Shown here piece by piece: positions 1 through 7,286 of a stretch of DNA of 17,263 nucleotides. Origin of the DNA: CAYRGQ01 sp964444885 (lineage in GTDB: Bacteria; Bacteroidota; Bacteroidia; Sphingobacteriales; Sphingobacteriaceae). The notes under the pieces were generated by a model. The model made no database searches, was not told the origin of the DNA, and saw only the letters and a list, made by a program, of their open reading frames with translations. The translations under genes and the position numbers were made by a program. The first letter of the stretch is position 1; every line of letters starts with the position of its first letter. The stretch is from NCBI GenBank assembly GCA_964444885.1, contig CAYUIZ010000066.1, forward strand, positions 1-17,263. Direction: 5' to 3'.

Positions 1-8
1 TTTGTGGC

Positions 9-464
9 TTACTGTGTGCGCTTGAAATGCATTCGGTGGCCGTCGCTGGAAAGAATTAAGGAGCTGCCTGTCGCTGTGTAGCTGTGCGAGGCCGACAGGC
101 GGTTCAGGAAAAAGGATTCCCATTCGTTGGATTGGTTTTTAAGGCACCCCATGAATGTGCCGGGTCCAATTCTAGTAAACGAGATGCGGTTTCCCTCCAC
201 TTCGTAATCTCCTCCTGAATAATTGCACGACGGGCTCAGCGAAAAGGTGGTTTCCGTATCGAATGCCAATCGGTAGGGTTCATCGCCGCCGAAGTAGGTG
301 GTGGATTCGCCCGTATGGATGTCCATACTCCTCACAAATTGCCATTCCGTGTTGACCAACGAGCTGATTTTTTGTTCTTTTTCGCAACTCGAGGAAACGA
401 TCAGGAAAGTTATCGCGATGGTAATCCGAATGGGTAACCCGATGGATTTTTTAAGTTTGCTCAT
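9..464 (-). CDS. META-domain (HslJ-like) lipoprotein
   Basis: Predicted lipoprotein of 151 residues. The N-terminus has two lysines, a hydrophobic stretch and a lipobox ending at Cys27 (LIVSSSC), so the mature protein should be lipid-anchored in the envelope. The rest resembles a META/HslJ domain: an early NTEWQF strand, a central CNYSGGDYEVEGNRISF segment (in the family usually CNxFxGxYxxxGxxLxF), a GCLKNQSNEWESFF stretch matching the family's Cys-Pro-then-Glu helix, and a closing SSLILSSDGHRMHFKR strand. META domains are known from HslJ (novobiocin resistance, heat shock) and from secreted proteins, but their molecular role is poorly defined. It lies 58 bp downstream of the preceding lipoprotein with no TAnnTTTG promoter between, so it is probably the third gene of the fumC transcript. 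The family call is fairly good; the function is unknown. Confidence 0.75.
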   Translation of the reverse strand: MSKLKKSIGLPIRITIAITFLIVSSSCEKEQKISSLVNTEWQFVRSMDIHTGESTTYFGGDEPYRLAFDTETTFSLSPSCNYSGGDYEVEGNRISFTRIGPGTFMGCLKNQSNEWESFFLNRLSASHSYTATGSSLILSSDGHRMHFKRTQ

Positions 465-522
465 AATACAGGCTTGTTTATCTTGCTAACGGTTTTCCTT
501 GCTCATGTGCGACAGCCTTGGC

Positions 523-1056
523 CTATTCCCATCGTTTCTTCGGCACGCAAGTAATCACTTCGGTACGCCGTAGCTGAATCGGGCGTTGGTCAAAACGGTT
601 TTCCAGTGTTATCGAATCCGCCGACCAAGCCAGGATTTTGTAACGAGGCAGGAATTGTCCGGAGCGGTGGCAACCGCTTATTTTCTGCCGCCAGTTTTCG
701 CGCGTATATAGCCCGTCTACCAGCAAACTGTCTCCCCGCACCACGTACACGCCTTTGGCGTATTCCGTCCACTCGCCATCTTGATAGCAGCTGTCCGTCG
801 ACCGCACGACATGGGAAGTCGTGTGCATCGTCACGTAGATGGAATCGCAGGTAAACTTAAATTCATGGTGGGTATATTCCAGCAGCTGCTCCTGCATGGG
901 CGTGGAGTCCTGTACCCAAATGCCTTGCAGGCGCTCGTCGCCTTCGTGCTGCATGTCCGAGTGGCGCTGGCAGGCCGTTATCGCGAAGAGCGTACCCACT
1001 ACAAGCAGTAGCCGGTACGCCAATCGTGTGCGGTTTATGGATGTGTTATGCTGCAC
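523..1056 (-). CDS. Lipoprotein of unknown function, translationally coupled to fumC
   Basis: A 177-residue protein starting at GTG 1056. The frame stays open upstream to an ATG at 1095 inside fumC, but that start would add 13 polar residues before the signal. The GTG start overlaps the fumC stop by one base (TAGTG), a typical coupled start, and places a clean lipoprotein signal at the N-terminus: basic residues, LLLVVGTLFAITAC, acylated Cys29. The mature part is beta-rich, opening with ERLQGIWVQDS and continuing with alternating short strands (FKFTCDSIYVTM, VYVVRGDSLLVDG, YKILAWSADSITLEN), a pattern seen in lipocalin-like Bacteroidota lipoproteins. It has six further cysteines or fewer and no catalytic motif I recognise. 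I do not know its function. Its tight link to fumC suggests co-expression rather than a demonstrated metabolic role. Confidence 0.75.
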   Translation of the reverse strand: MQHNTSINRTRLAYRLLLVVGTLFAITACQRHSDMQHEGDERLQGIWVQDSTPMQEQLLEYTHHEFKFTCDSIYVTMHTTSHVVRSTDSCYQDGEWTEYAKGVYVVRGDSLLVDGLYTRENWRQKISGCHRSGQFLPRYKILAWSADSITLENRFDQRPIQLRRTEVITCVPKKRWE

Positions 1057-2453
1057 TATTTCAGTCCGCCAATCATGTCTTCGGGACGCACCCACTCGTC
1101 AAACTGTTCGTTCGTCAGTAGGCCCAGCTCCAGCGCTGCTTCACGCAGGGATTTATTTTCCTTATGCGCTTTCTTGGCAATTTTCGCCGCGTTTTCGTAG
1201 CCGATATGCGGATTGAGCGCCGTCACTAGCATCAGCGAGTTTTCGAGGTGCTTTTTAATGCCGTCGCGGTTGGGCTCGATGCCGATGGCGCAATGGTCGT
1301 TGAACGACACGCAGGCGTCGCCGATGAGCCGGGCGGATTGCAGGAAATTGGCGGCCATCACCGGCTTGAACACGTTCAGCTCGTAATGCCCATTGGCACC
1401 GCCAAAGGAGATGGCTACATCATTGCCCAGCACTTGGGCGGCTACCATCGTCAGCGCTTCGCACTGCGTAGGGTTTACCTTACCGGGCATGATTGACGAT
1501 CCGGGCTCGTTCTCGGGAATCAGGATCTCACCGATGCCTGACCGCGGGCCGGAGGCCAGCATGCGGATATCGTTAGCGATTTTGTGCAACGCGACGGCAA
1601 GCTGCTTGAGCGCGCCGTGGCTTTCGACGATGGCGTCGTGCGCGGCCAGTGCTTCAAACTTGTTGGGCGCCGTGCGGAAGGGCAAGCCCGTAAACTCAGC
1701 GATGTAATGGGCTACATTTTCCGAATAGCCTTTTGGTGTGTTGATGCCTGTACCCACGGCGGTTCCGCCCAGTGCTAGCTCGGAAAGATGGTCCAGGGTA
1801 TGGCGCAACGCCTTCAGGCCATAGTTAAGCTGTGCTACGTAGCCCGAAAATTCCTGCCCCAAGGTCAGCGGCGTGGCGTCCATCAGGTGCGTCCGTCCGA
1901 TCTTGACGATATCGCTAAACGCTTCCGATTTCGCCTGCAACGTGTCGCGCAGTTTCTCCACACCCGGGATAGTCACGGCGATCAGCATCTTGTACGCCGC
2001 GATGTGCATGGCCGTAGGGTAGGTGTCGTTAGACGACTGCGATTTGTTGACGTCATCGTTGGGGTGAACGAACGTTTTTCCTTCGCCTAGTTTGTTGCCT
2101 TGCAGCACGTGCGACCGGTTGGCCACCACTTCGTTCACGTTCATGTTCGACTGGGTGCCCGAGCCGGTCTGCCAGATTACCAACGGAAATTCGTCCGCCA
2201 GTTGCCCGGCGAGTATCTCATCACACACTTGCGCAATCAGGTCGCGCTTCTCAGCGGGCAATATGCCAGCATCCGCATTCGTGTACGCAGCTGCCTTTTT
2301 GAGGTAGGCGAACGCTGCAATTATCTCCTTGGGCATGGAGGCTGGATTGCCGATTTTGAAGTTATTGCGAGAACGCTCTGTTTGGGCGCCCCAATACTTG
2401 TCGGCAGGTACGCTGACCTCGCCCATGGTATCGTGTTCGATTCTATATGACAT
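1056..2453 (-). CDS. fumC: Fumarate hydratase class II
   Basis: Iron-independent class II fumarase of the TCA cycle; it interconverts fumarate and (S)-malate in the cytoplasm as a homotetramer. The 465 residues match the usual length (E. coli FumC is 467). Visible landmarks are the substrate-binding TGSGTQSNMNVNEV block at 97-110, SSNDTYPTA near 140-148, the GRTHLMDATP block with the catalytic-site His189, and the superfamily signature GSSIMPGKVN at 318-327 with the catalytic loop Ser319. The frame extends upstream to 2519, but the start is placed at ATG 2453 (MSYRIEHD, which fits the family N-terminus) because a promoter at 2481-2512 lies inside the extension. The stop overlaps the GTG of the downstream lipoprotein. 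This is a confident call; aspartase or argininosuccinate lyase are excluded by length and N-terminal pattern. Confidence 0.97.
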   Translation of the reverse strand: MSYRIEHDTMGEVSVPADKYWGAQTERSRNNFKIGNPASMPKEIIAAFAYLKKAAAYTNADAGILPAEKRDLIAQVCDEILAGQLADEFPLVIWQTGSGTQSNMNVNEVVANRSHVLQGNKLGEGKTFVHPNDDVNKSQSSNDTYPTAMHIAAYKMLIAVTIPGVEKLRDTLQAKSEAFSDIVKIGRTHLMDATPLTLGQEFSGYVAQLNYGLKALRHTLDHLSELALGGTAVGTGINTPKGYSENVAHYIAEFTGLPFRTAPNKFEALAAHDAIVESHGALKQLAVALHKIANDIRMLASGPRSGIGEILIPENEPGSSIMPGKVNPTQCEALTMVAAQVLGNDVAISFGGANGHYELNVFKPVMAANFLQSARLIGDACVSFNDHCAIGIEPNRDGIKKHLENSLMLVTALNPHIGYENAAKIAKKAHKENKSLREAALELGLLTNEQFDEWVRPEDMIGGLK

Positions 2454-2480
2454 GGAATTGCTGTTTTGATAATGATAGCG

Positions 2481-2512
2481 CAAACTTACCGAACTTGTCC
2501 TTTCTTCGCAAG
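2481..2512 (-). promoter_or_regulatory. fumC promoter (Bacteroidota type)
   Basis: On the minus strand, CTTG at 2512-2509, a 20-base spacer, then TAAGTTTG at 2488-2481, matching TAnnTTTG exactly. It would start transcription about 20 bases ahead of the fumC ATG at 2453. It lies inside the longer open frame, which is the main argument for the shorter start. Confidence 0.75.
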
Positions 2513-2606
2513 TTTTCATCGGTACGGCGTCGTGTTTAGCCCGTAGCTGGACCTACTGGCAGCGGGTGGGACGCGTTTCTAAAATTTGCTGAGCAACGGT
2601 AACGCC

Positions 2607-3389
2607 TCAGATTTTGCCCGAAAAAACAAACGCAGCCGGTCCTTCGAGATAAACATCGGTAAAGGAATCTCCTGTTTTGCGGAATTTGATTGCCAAATTG
2701 CCGCCTAGTACGCGGATAGGTGTTTGGAAATCCCCTTCGAGGCCTTCGTGTGCGGCCATGGCCAGTGCCACGGCTGTAGCACCTGTGCCGCACGCCAGGG
2801 TTTCGTTTTCTACGCCGCGTTCGTAGGTCCGCACGAAATAGCCGGTGCCTTCCGGTTCGACGAAGTTAACGTTAATGCCTTCGGCGTGGTAGGCGTCACT
2901 GTTGCGAATGGCGTAGCCACGCTCGTAGACCGGGAAATTCGCGAGATTGTCCACTAATTGGACGTAGTGTGGTGAGCCGGTGTCCAGCAAGTAGGCCGCG
3001 CCGTCGTGAGCGATGCTGGGCACGTCAATCATTTGTAAGCTCACCCAATTGCCCTCCGCGTTGATGTCGGCGTGATGCTCGCCGTCAACTGCCAAAAAGA
3101 CAGTGTTGTCACCCACGAGGCCTTGGTGTCTGGCAAACGCAACCATGCAGCGGCCGCCGTTGCCGCACATGGATCCTTCGCGCCCATCGGCATTGAAGTA
3201 AACCATCTTAAAGTCGTAACCGGGCTGTGTTTGCAGCAACATCAGGCCGTCAGCGCCGATGCCGTAGCGGCGATCGCACAGGCGCTTGACCAAGGCTTCG
3301 TTATTGACGTCAAAAACACCGTTTCGGTCGTCTATGACGATAAAATCGTTCCCCGCACCTTGATATTTGTGGAATGTTATGGACGCCAT
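2607..3389 (-). CDS. dapF: Diaminopimelate epimerase
   Basis: Converts LL-diaminopimelate to the meso form, the last step before lysine and a building block of peptidoglycan; a cytoplasmic, cofactor-free epimerase. The 260 residues show both halves of the pseudo-symmetric fold: GAGNDF at 11-16, the first catalytic Cys75 in GSMCGNGGRC (73-81), and the second Cys200 in ETLACGTGATA (196-206). The start is ATG 3389 (MASITFHKYQGAGNDF). A longer frame runs to 3428, but a TAnnTTTG element at 3410-3417 lies within that extension and DapF proteins normally begin just before the GAGNDF segment. It is divergent from htrA and separated from fumC by 153 bases that hold the fumC promoter, so it appears to be a single-gene unit. 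Confidence 0.97.
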   Translation of the reverse strand: MASITFHKYQGAGNDFIVIDDRNGVFDVNNEALVKRLCDRRYGIGADGLMLLQTQPGYDFKMVYFNADGREGSMCGNGGRCMVAFARHQGLVGDNTVFLAVDGEHHADINAEGNWVSLQMIDVPSIAHDGAAYLLDTGSPHYVQLVDNLANFPVYERGYAIRNSDAYHAEGINVNFVEPEGTGYFVRTYERGVENETLACGTGATAVALAMAAHEGLEGDFQTPIRVLGGNLAIKFRKTGDSFTDVYLEGPAAFVFSGKI

Positions 3390-3409
3390 GGTTGTCAATG
3401 TCTGCGATA

Positions 3410-3417
3410 CAAAGTTA
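3410..3417 (-). promoter_or_regulatory. dapF -7 promoter element
   Basis: Minus strand TAACTTTG, an exact TAnnTTTG match, about 20 bases ahead of the chosen dapF start. No good -33 TTTG is present at the usual distance (a TTTG at 3433-3430 is only 12 bases away), so the assignment is tentative. Confidence 0.5.
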
Positions 3418-3518
3418 CGGATAAGCATGCAAACCGATGCGGCGGATGGGCGAAAAACGAAAAACGCTGTTTAAACGTCTTCTTTAACATTATTTAACAG
3501 AAAACAAGCCCCTGCCGA

Positions 3519-3550
3519 TTGCCAAAAGTCGATTAATGGTATTACATTTG
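3519..3550 (+). promoter_or_regulatory. htrA promoter (Bacteroidota type)
   Basis: TTG at 3519-3521, a 21-base spacer, then TACATTTG at 3543-3550, an exact TAnnTTTG match. Transcription would begin near 3557, leaving a leader of about 65 bases that contains a small hairpin at 3573-3590. Confidence 0.7.
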
Positions 3551-3572
3551 GAGAACCTAAATGACAGTAGCC

Positions 3573-3590
3573 CAGCCAAGCATTTGGCTG
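3573..3590 (+). repeat. Hairpin in the htrA leader
   Basis: CAGCCAA (3573-3579), loop GCAT, TTGGCTG (3584-3590): a perfect 7-bp stem with a 4-base loop, lying between the predicted transcription start and the htrA ATG. There is no T-run after it, so it is not a terminator. A role in mRNA stability or translation is possible but unproven. Confidence 0.45.
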
Positions 3591-3623
3591 CATTGATTTT
3601 TTAAGCAGAAAACAGAGTATACG

Positions 3624-5192
3624 ATGAAAAAAATTGGATTAACCCTATTAGTTGCCGCGCTCGGGGGCGTTGTTGCCGTGGGAGGTTACAAGCTGTTCGA
3701 AAATAAGCAACTCCAGAAAATGTCTTTTGAAGAAAGGCAAGAATTATATTTTACCAACAATCCGGTGAGCGAGATCCGCTCGTCGACAGGCAACCCGGAT
3801 TTTACGCAAGCGGCTGCCGTGGTCGCGCCCGCCGTGGTGCATATTCAGACGACTTATCCGGCACGCCAAGCGCGGCGGGGATCGGGCGGGTCGCCAATGG
3901 ATATGTTTGAGGAATTTTTTGGCATGCCACGCCAGCAAAGCCCGCGGCAAGCACAGCCGCAACAAGCCTCTGGGTCGGGTGTGATTATTTCGCAAGACGG
4001 CTACATCGTCACGAACAACCACGTGGTAGAAGGCGCCGACAAGATCGAAGTGAAGCTTACTGACAGACGGGTGTTGGAAGCCAAGATCATCGGCCGCGAC
4101 CCCGATACGGATTTGGCCCTCATCAAAATCAATGAGAACAACCTTCCGTTTGCCCGGCTGGGTGATTCGGACGACGTGCGCATTGGCGAGTGGGTATTGG
4201 CTGTGGGCTATCCCCTCGGTTTAGAGTCTACGGTGACGGCGGGTATCGTCAGTGCAACGGGACGCTCCACGGGCATCATCCGACGCGAGCAGTTTGAGCG
4301 CGAAATGCAACAACGAGGGTACCGCCAACCGCAAAATCCCGAAGAGCAGTTCATCAGCACCGCCGTGGAGTCCTTTATACAGACGGACGCGGTCATTAAC
4401 CGAGGCAACTCGGGTGGTGCTTTGGTGAATGCGCGGGGCGAATTGATCGGTATCAACTCCAACATTGCTTCACCCACCGGCTATTACGCGGGATACGGAT
4501 TTGCCGTGCCGGTAAACATCGTCAAGAAAATTTCCGACGACTTCGTGAAGTTTGGTTCGGTGAAGCGAGGCCTTATCGGCATTACCTTCCAGGAACTGTC
4601 GCCTACCGTGGCGAGGGAATTGGATACCAAGGAGGAAACTGGGCTGCTCATTAATAATATAGCGCCGAAAGGCGCGGCTGAGGAAGCCGGGCTGAAAGAA
4701 GGTGACGTCATCACCAAACTGGACGGCGTGACGATCGTCTCTTCGACCCAATTGCAGGAGCGCGTTTACTTATTGCGTCCAGGCGATAAAGTGAAACTGA
4801 CGTACAAGCGCGATGGACGCGAGCGCGAAGCGACGGTGACCCTGAAGGAGGAAACTCGGTCGTCCACTGCTGCAGAAGCCGAAGAGACGAAACGCAGTGC
4901 ATCTGAAATCTACAACAAGCTTGGCGCAGGTTTCGTGCCTGCTTCTGACGAGCGCAAGAAAGAACTGGGTGTTTCCTCAGGCGTCGTGGTGACCCAAGTG
5001 CACCGCGGTGGTTGGTTTGACTATAACAGCATTCAGCGCGGTACCGTCATTACCCACATTAATGACGTACCCGTGAACAATATCGATGATATCGAAGCAG
5101 CACTGGGCAAATCGTCCCGCAATACGATTAAAGTGACCAGTGTGCCGCAACGCGGTTCGGTTAGGGAGCAGTCTGGTCCGATCGACTTCTAA
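3624..5192 (+). CDS. Periplasmic serine endoprotease, Deg/HtrA family
   Basis: Envelope quality-control protease and chaperone of the DegP/DegQ family, 522 residues. A hydrophobic segment at about residues 5-21 (after MKK) acts as a signal peptide or membrane anchor. The trypsin-like domain carries the full triad: His133 in TNNHVVEG, Asp163 in DPDTDLALI, Ser263 in NRGNSGGAL. The insert at about 218-245, rich in Gln/Arg/Glu, corresponds to a regulatory loop and is of the length usual in Bacteroidota. PDZ1 spans about 316-408 (GLLINNIAPKGAAEEAGLKEGD) and PDZ2 about 445-508 (GVVVTQVHRGG). A low-complexity Gln/Pro/Arg stretch (102-116) precedes the protease core. It has its own promoter and terminator, so it is a single-gene unit. 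DegP and DegQ cannot be told apart here. Confidence 0.95.
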   Translation: MKKIGLTLLVAALGGVVAVGGYKLFENKQLQKMSFEERQELYFTNNPVSEIRSSTGNPDFTQAAAVVAPAVVHIQTTYPARQARRGSGGSPMDMFEEFFGMPRQQSPRQAQPQQASGSGVIISQDGYIVTNNHVVEGADKIEVKLTDRRVLEAKIIGRDPDTDLALIKINENNLPFARLGDSDDVRIGEWVLAVGYPLGLESTVTAGIVSATGRSTGIIRREQFEREMQQRGYRQPQNPEEQFISTAVESFIQTDAVINRGNSGGALVNARGELIGINSNIASPTGYYAGYGFAVPVNIVKKISDDFVKFGSVKRGLIGITFQELSPTVARELDTKEETGLLINNIAPKGAAEEAGLKEGDVITKLDGVTIVSSTQLQERVYLLRPGDKVKLTYKRDGREREATVTLKEETRSSTAAEAEETKRSASEIYNKLGAGFVPASDERKKELGVSSGVVVTQVHRGGWFDYNSIQRGTVITHINDVPVNNIDDIEAALGKSSRNTIKVTSVPQRGSVREQSGPIDF

Positions 5193-5212
5193 AGCGATCA
5201 AGGCATTCCACA

Positions 5213-5248
5213 AAAAAAGCGATTCGGCTGGTTCCGAATCGCTTTTTT
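5213..5248. terminator. Strong bidirectional terminator between htrA and brxA
   Basis: Stem GCGATTCGG (5219-5227), loop CTGGTT, CCGAATCGC (5234-5242): nine perfect base pairs flanked by A7 on the left and T6 on the right. It sits 20 bases after the htrA stop. Because both flanks are A/T runs it can also stop brxA transcription coming from the other side. Confidence 0.92.
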
Positions 5249-5307
5249 GTTTTCATACGCCATCGCTTGTGACGTGCGGTATGTCTGCCTAATTAATTTA
5301 AGCTTGC

Positions 5308-5718
5308 TTAGCAGTGTTCGTCAAACGCGGCAATCAGGTTTTCTGCAATAAGCTGGGCAGGCCGGCCTTCGATGTGGTGGCGCTCAATCATGTGCACCAG
5401 CTTGCCGTCTTTAAATAGCGCCATCGCTGGCGACGAAGGCGGGTAGGGCAGCATGTACTCGCGGGCCTTGTCTACAGCGTCGCGTTCCATGCCGGCAAAC
5501 ACGGTTACCAGCTTGCTCGGGTGCTTATCGTTTTCGATGGCGACCCGCGCGGCGGGGCGGGCATTGGCTGCTGCACATCCGCAAACCGAATTGACGACGA
5601 CGAATACCGTTCCCTCGCTAGGGATTGCGGCGTCGACCTCTTCTGGGCTTTTCAACTCCTCGAAACCTACGGCAGTCAGTTCCTTGCGCATAGGCTCAAC
5701 CAAATATTCTGGATACAT
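5308..5718 (-). CDS. BrxA/BrxB-family bacilliredoxin (YphP/YqiW type)
   Basis: A 136-residue thioredoxin-fold protein. In Firmicutes, BrxA and BrxB remove bacillithiol from S-bacillithiolated proteins, and the family is also widespread in Bacteroidota, many of which make bacillithiol. The diagnostic motif is Cys46-Gly-Cys48 in VVNSVCGCAAANARP (42-56), followed by the conserved Pro-rich loop YPPSSPAMALF (92-102) and HHIEGRPAQ (114-122). The chain ends in Cys136. The ATG at 5718 is preceded by a strong promoter and the protein starts with the family-like MYPEYLVEPMR. It is convergent with htrA and divergent from ahcY. The neighbouring SAM-cycle gene fits sulfur metabolism but is not evidence of a joint pathway. 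The family is certain; the exact thiol partner is inferred. Confidence 0.93.
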   Translation of the reverse strand: MYPEYLVEPMRKELTAVGFEELKSPEEVDAAIPSEGTVFVVVNSVCGCAAANARPAARVAIENDKHPSKLVTVFAGMERDAVDKAREYMLPYPPSSPAMALFKDGKLVHMIERHHIEGRPAQLIAENLIAAFDEHC

Positions 5719-5766
5719 AATGTTTAGTGATTTAGTATGTCCGAAATTCCTTGTTAATTATCGCTA

Positions 5767-5798
5767 CAAATATACGCCACCTTGCTTGGGTAAGCAAA
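5767..5798 (-). promoter_or_regulatory. brxA promoter with an inverted repeat in the spacer
   Basis: Minus strand TTTG (5798-5795), a 20-base spacer, then TATATTTG (5774-5767): an exact match to TTTG/TAnnTTTG. The inverted repeat TTGCTT-GGGT-AAGCAA (5782-5797 on the plus strand) overlaps the -33 element and part of the spacer, a place where a repressor or redox regulator could bind. Confidence 0.75.
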
Positions 5799-5845
5799 TG
5801 CCCTATTTCACCTGAGTGTCAGATTTCTCGCGCCGCCGAAAGCTA

Positions 5846-5877
5846 TTTGGCATTACCGCCTGAATGTGGTAATTTTG
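5846..5877 (+). promoter_or_regulatory. ahcY promoter (Bacteroidota type)
   Basis: TTTG (5846-5849), a 20-base spacer, then TAATTTTG (5870-5877): a perfect consensus match 24 bases ahead of the ahcY ATG at 5902. It rules out the longer frame that begins at 5866, since that start would lie upstream of the transcript. Confidence 0.8.
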
Positions 5878-5901
5878 CGATGCATTTTAAAATCATATCG
5901 C

Positions 5902-7218
5902 ATGTCGTCATTGGAAACTACCTACGTACCCTATAAAGTTAAAGACATTAGCCTGGCCGACTGGGGCCGCAAGGAGATCGAACTGGCCGAGGCAGAGATG
6001 CCGGGGCTGATGAGCCTCCGCGAAGAGTTTGGCACGAGCAAGCCGTTGGCCGGAGCACGCATCGCCGGATGCCTCCACATGACCATCCAAACGGCCGTGT
6101 TGATCGAAACATTGATCGAGCTAGGCGCTGAAGTGAGCTGGTCCTCGTGCAACATATTTTCTACGCAGGATCATGCTGCCGCTGCGATTGCCGCTGCAGG
6201 CATCCCCGTGTATGCTTGGAAAGGCATGAACGAAGAGGAGTTTGACTGGTGTATCGAGCAAACTTTGTTTTTTGGGGAGGGACGCAAACCCCTTAACCTG
6301 ATATTGGATGACGGTGGCGACTTGACGAACATGGTGTTTGATCGGTATCCTGAGCTGATCAGCGGTATCAAAGGCCTGTCTGAAGAAACGACAACGGGTG
6401 TGCACCGGCTCTACGAGCGGATGAAAAACGGTACGCTGCACCTGCCCGCCATTAACGTGAATGACTCGGTGACGAAGTCTAAGTTTGACAACAAGTACGG
6501 TTGCCGCGAATCGCTGGTAGACGCCATCCGCCGGGCTACCGATTTGATGCTTGCGGGCAAAGTTGCCGTTGTTGCGGGTTACGGCGACGTGGGCAAAGGT
6601 TCTGCCGAATCGTTGCGGAGTGCGGGCGTACGCGTCATTGTCACCGAAATTGATCCGATTTGCGCCCTGCAGGCGGCGATGGAGGGCTTTGAAGTGAAGA
6701 AATTCGCGACTGCCGTGCAGGAAGCTGATATTGTAGTCACCACCACGGGCAACCGGGACATCGTGCGCGGCGAGCATTTCAAAACCATGAAGGACAAAGC
6801 CGTGGTGTGCAACATTGGGCATTTCGACAACGAAATTGACGTCACTTGGCTCAATTCCAATTATGGCGGCACCAAGGTCGAAATAAAGCCCCAAGTCGAT
6901 AAATATACGATTGATGGCAAAGACGTAATCCTGTTGGCCGAAGGCCGTTTGGTTAACCTGGGCTGTGCTACGGGCCACCCGTCTTTCGTCATGAGCAATT
7001 CCTTTACCAACCAAACGCTCGCCCAACTTGAGCTGTGGTTGAATACCGACCAGTACGAAAATAAGGTGTACACGCTGCCTAAGCATTTGGATGAGAAAGT
7101 AGCCCGTCTGCACCTGGCTAAAATCGGTGTTGAGCTGGATGTGCTCGAGCCGCACCAAGCCGAATACATTGGCGTGCCGATCGAAGGGCCCTACAAGCCT
7201 GAGCATTACCGGTATTAA
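5902..7218 (+). CDS. ahcY: Adenosylhomocysteinase (SAH hydrolase)
   Basis: Splits S-adenosylhomocysteine into adenosine and homocysteine, removing the product inhibitor of SAM-dependent methyl transfer; a cytoplasmic, NAD-bound tetramer. The 438 residues are standard length. Landmarks are the GCLHMTIQTAVLIETL block (57-72), SSCNIFSTQDHAAAAIA (81-97), the substrate region DDGGDLT (136-142), the lysine-bearing TKSKFDNKYGCRESL (191-205), the NAD-binding glycine motif GYGDVGKG (226-233), and the C-terminal YKPEHYRY ending that reaches the neighbouring subunit. The start is ATG 5902, giving MSSLETTYVPYKVKDI. This form lacks the roughly 40-residue insertion seen in some bacterial enzymes. It is a single-gene unit running towards the NadR-like gene. 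Confidence 0.97.
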   Translation: MSSLETTYVPYKVKDISLADWGRKEIELAEAEMPGLMSLREEFGTSKPLAGARIAGCLHMTIQTAVLIETLIELGAEVSWSSCNIFSTQDHAAAAIAAAGIPVYAWKGMNEEEFDWCIEQTLFFGEGRKPLNLILDDGGDLTNMVFDRYPELISGIKGLSEETTTGVHRLYERMKNGTLHLPAINVNDSVTKSKFDNKYGCRESLVDAIRRATDLMLAGKVAVVAGYGDVGKGSAESLRSAGVRVIVTEIDPICALQAAMEGFEVKKFATAVQEADIVVTTTGNRDIVRGEHFKTMKDKAVVCNIGHFDNEIDVTWLNSNYGGTKVEIKPQVDKYTIDGKDVILLAEGRLVNLGCATGHPSFVMSNSFTNQTLAQLELWLNTDQYENKVYTLPKHLDEKVARLHLAKIGVELDVLEPHQAEYIGVPIEGPYKPEHYRY

Positions 7219-7221
7219 GGA

Positions 7222-7257
7222 AGACGGGAGACCGAAGACTGAGACGGGAGACTGAAG
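7222..7257. repeat. Two-copy purine-rich repeat after ahcY
   Basis: AGACGGGAGACCGAAG (7222-7237) and AGACGGGAGACTGAAG (7242-7257) match at 15 of 16 bases with a 20-base period, starting three bases after the ahcY stop. The strand bias is extreme (almost only A and G). Its function is unknown. Confidence 0.7.
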
Positions 7258-7286
7258 GCAGTCCACCGTGCAGTGCCTGTCTTTTT
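7256..7286 (+). terminator. Possible weak ahcY terminator
   Basis: AGGCA (7256-7260) can pair with TGCCT (7274-7278) around a 13-base loop, followed by GTCTTTTTATTTT. The stem is only five pairs and the T-run overlaps the stop codon of the opposing gene, so this is a weak call. Confidence 0.35.

Noticed and set aside
2454..2519. Longer fumC N-terminus starting at 2519
   Set aside because: The extension contains the -33/-7 promoter pair, and fumarases begin close to the SYRIEHDTMGEV segment.
3390..3428. Longer dapF N-terminus starting at 3428
   Set aside because: A TAnnTTTG element lies within it, and the family starts just before the GAGNDF motif.
6121..7266. A 381-residue open frame antisense to ahcY
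   Set aside because: It lies entirely over an unmistakable ahcY, has no recognisable family pattern and is explained by codon bias on the opposite strand.
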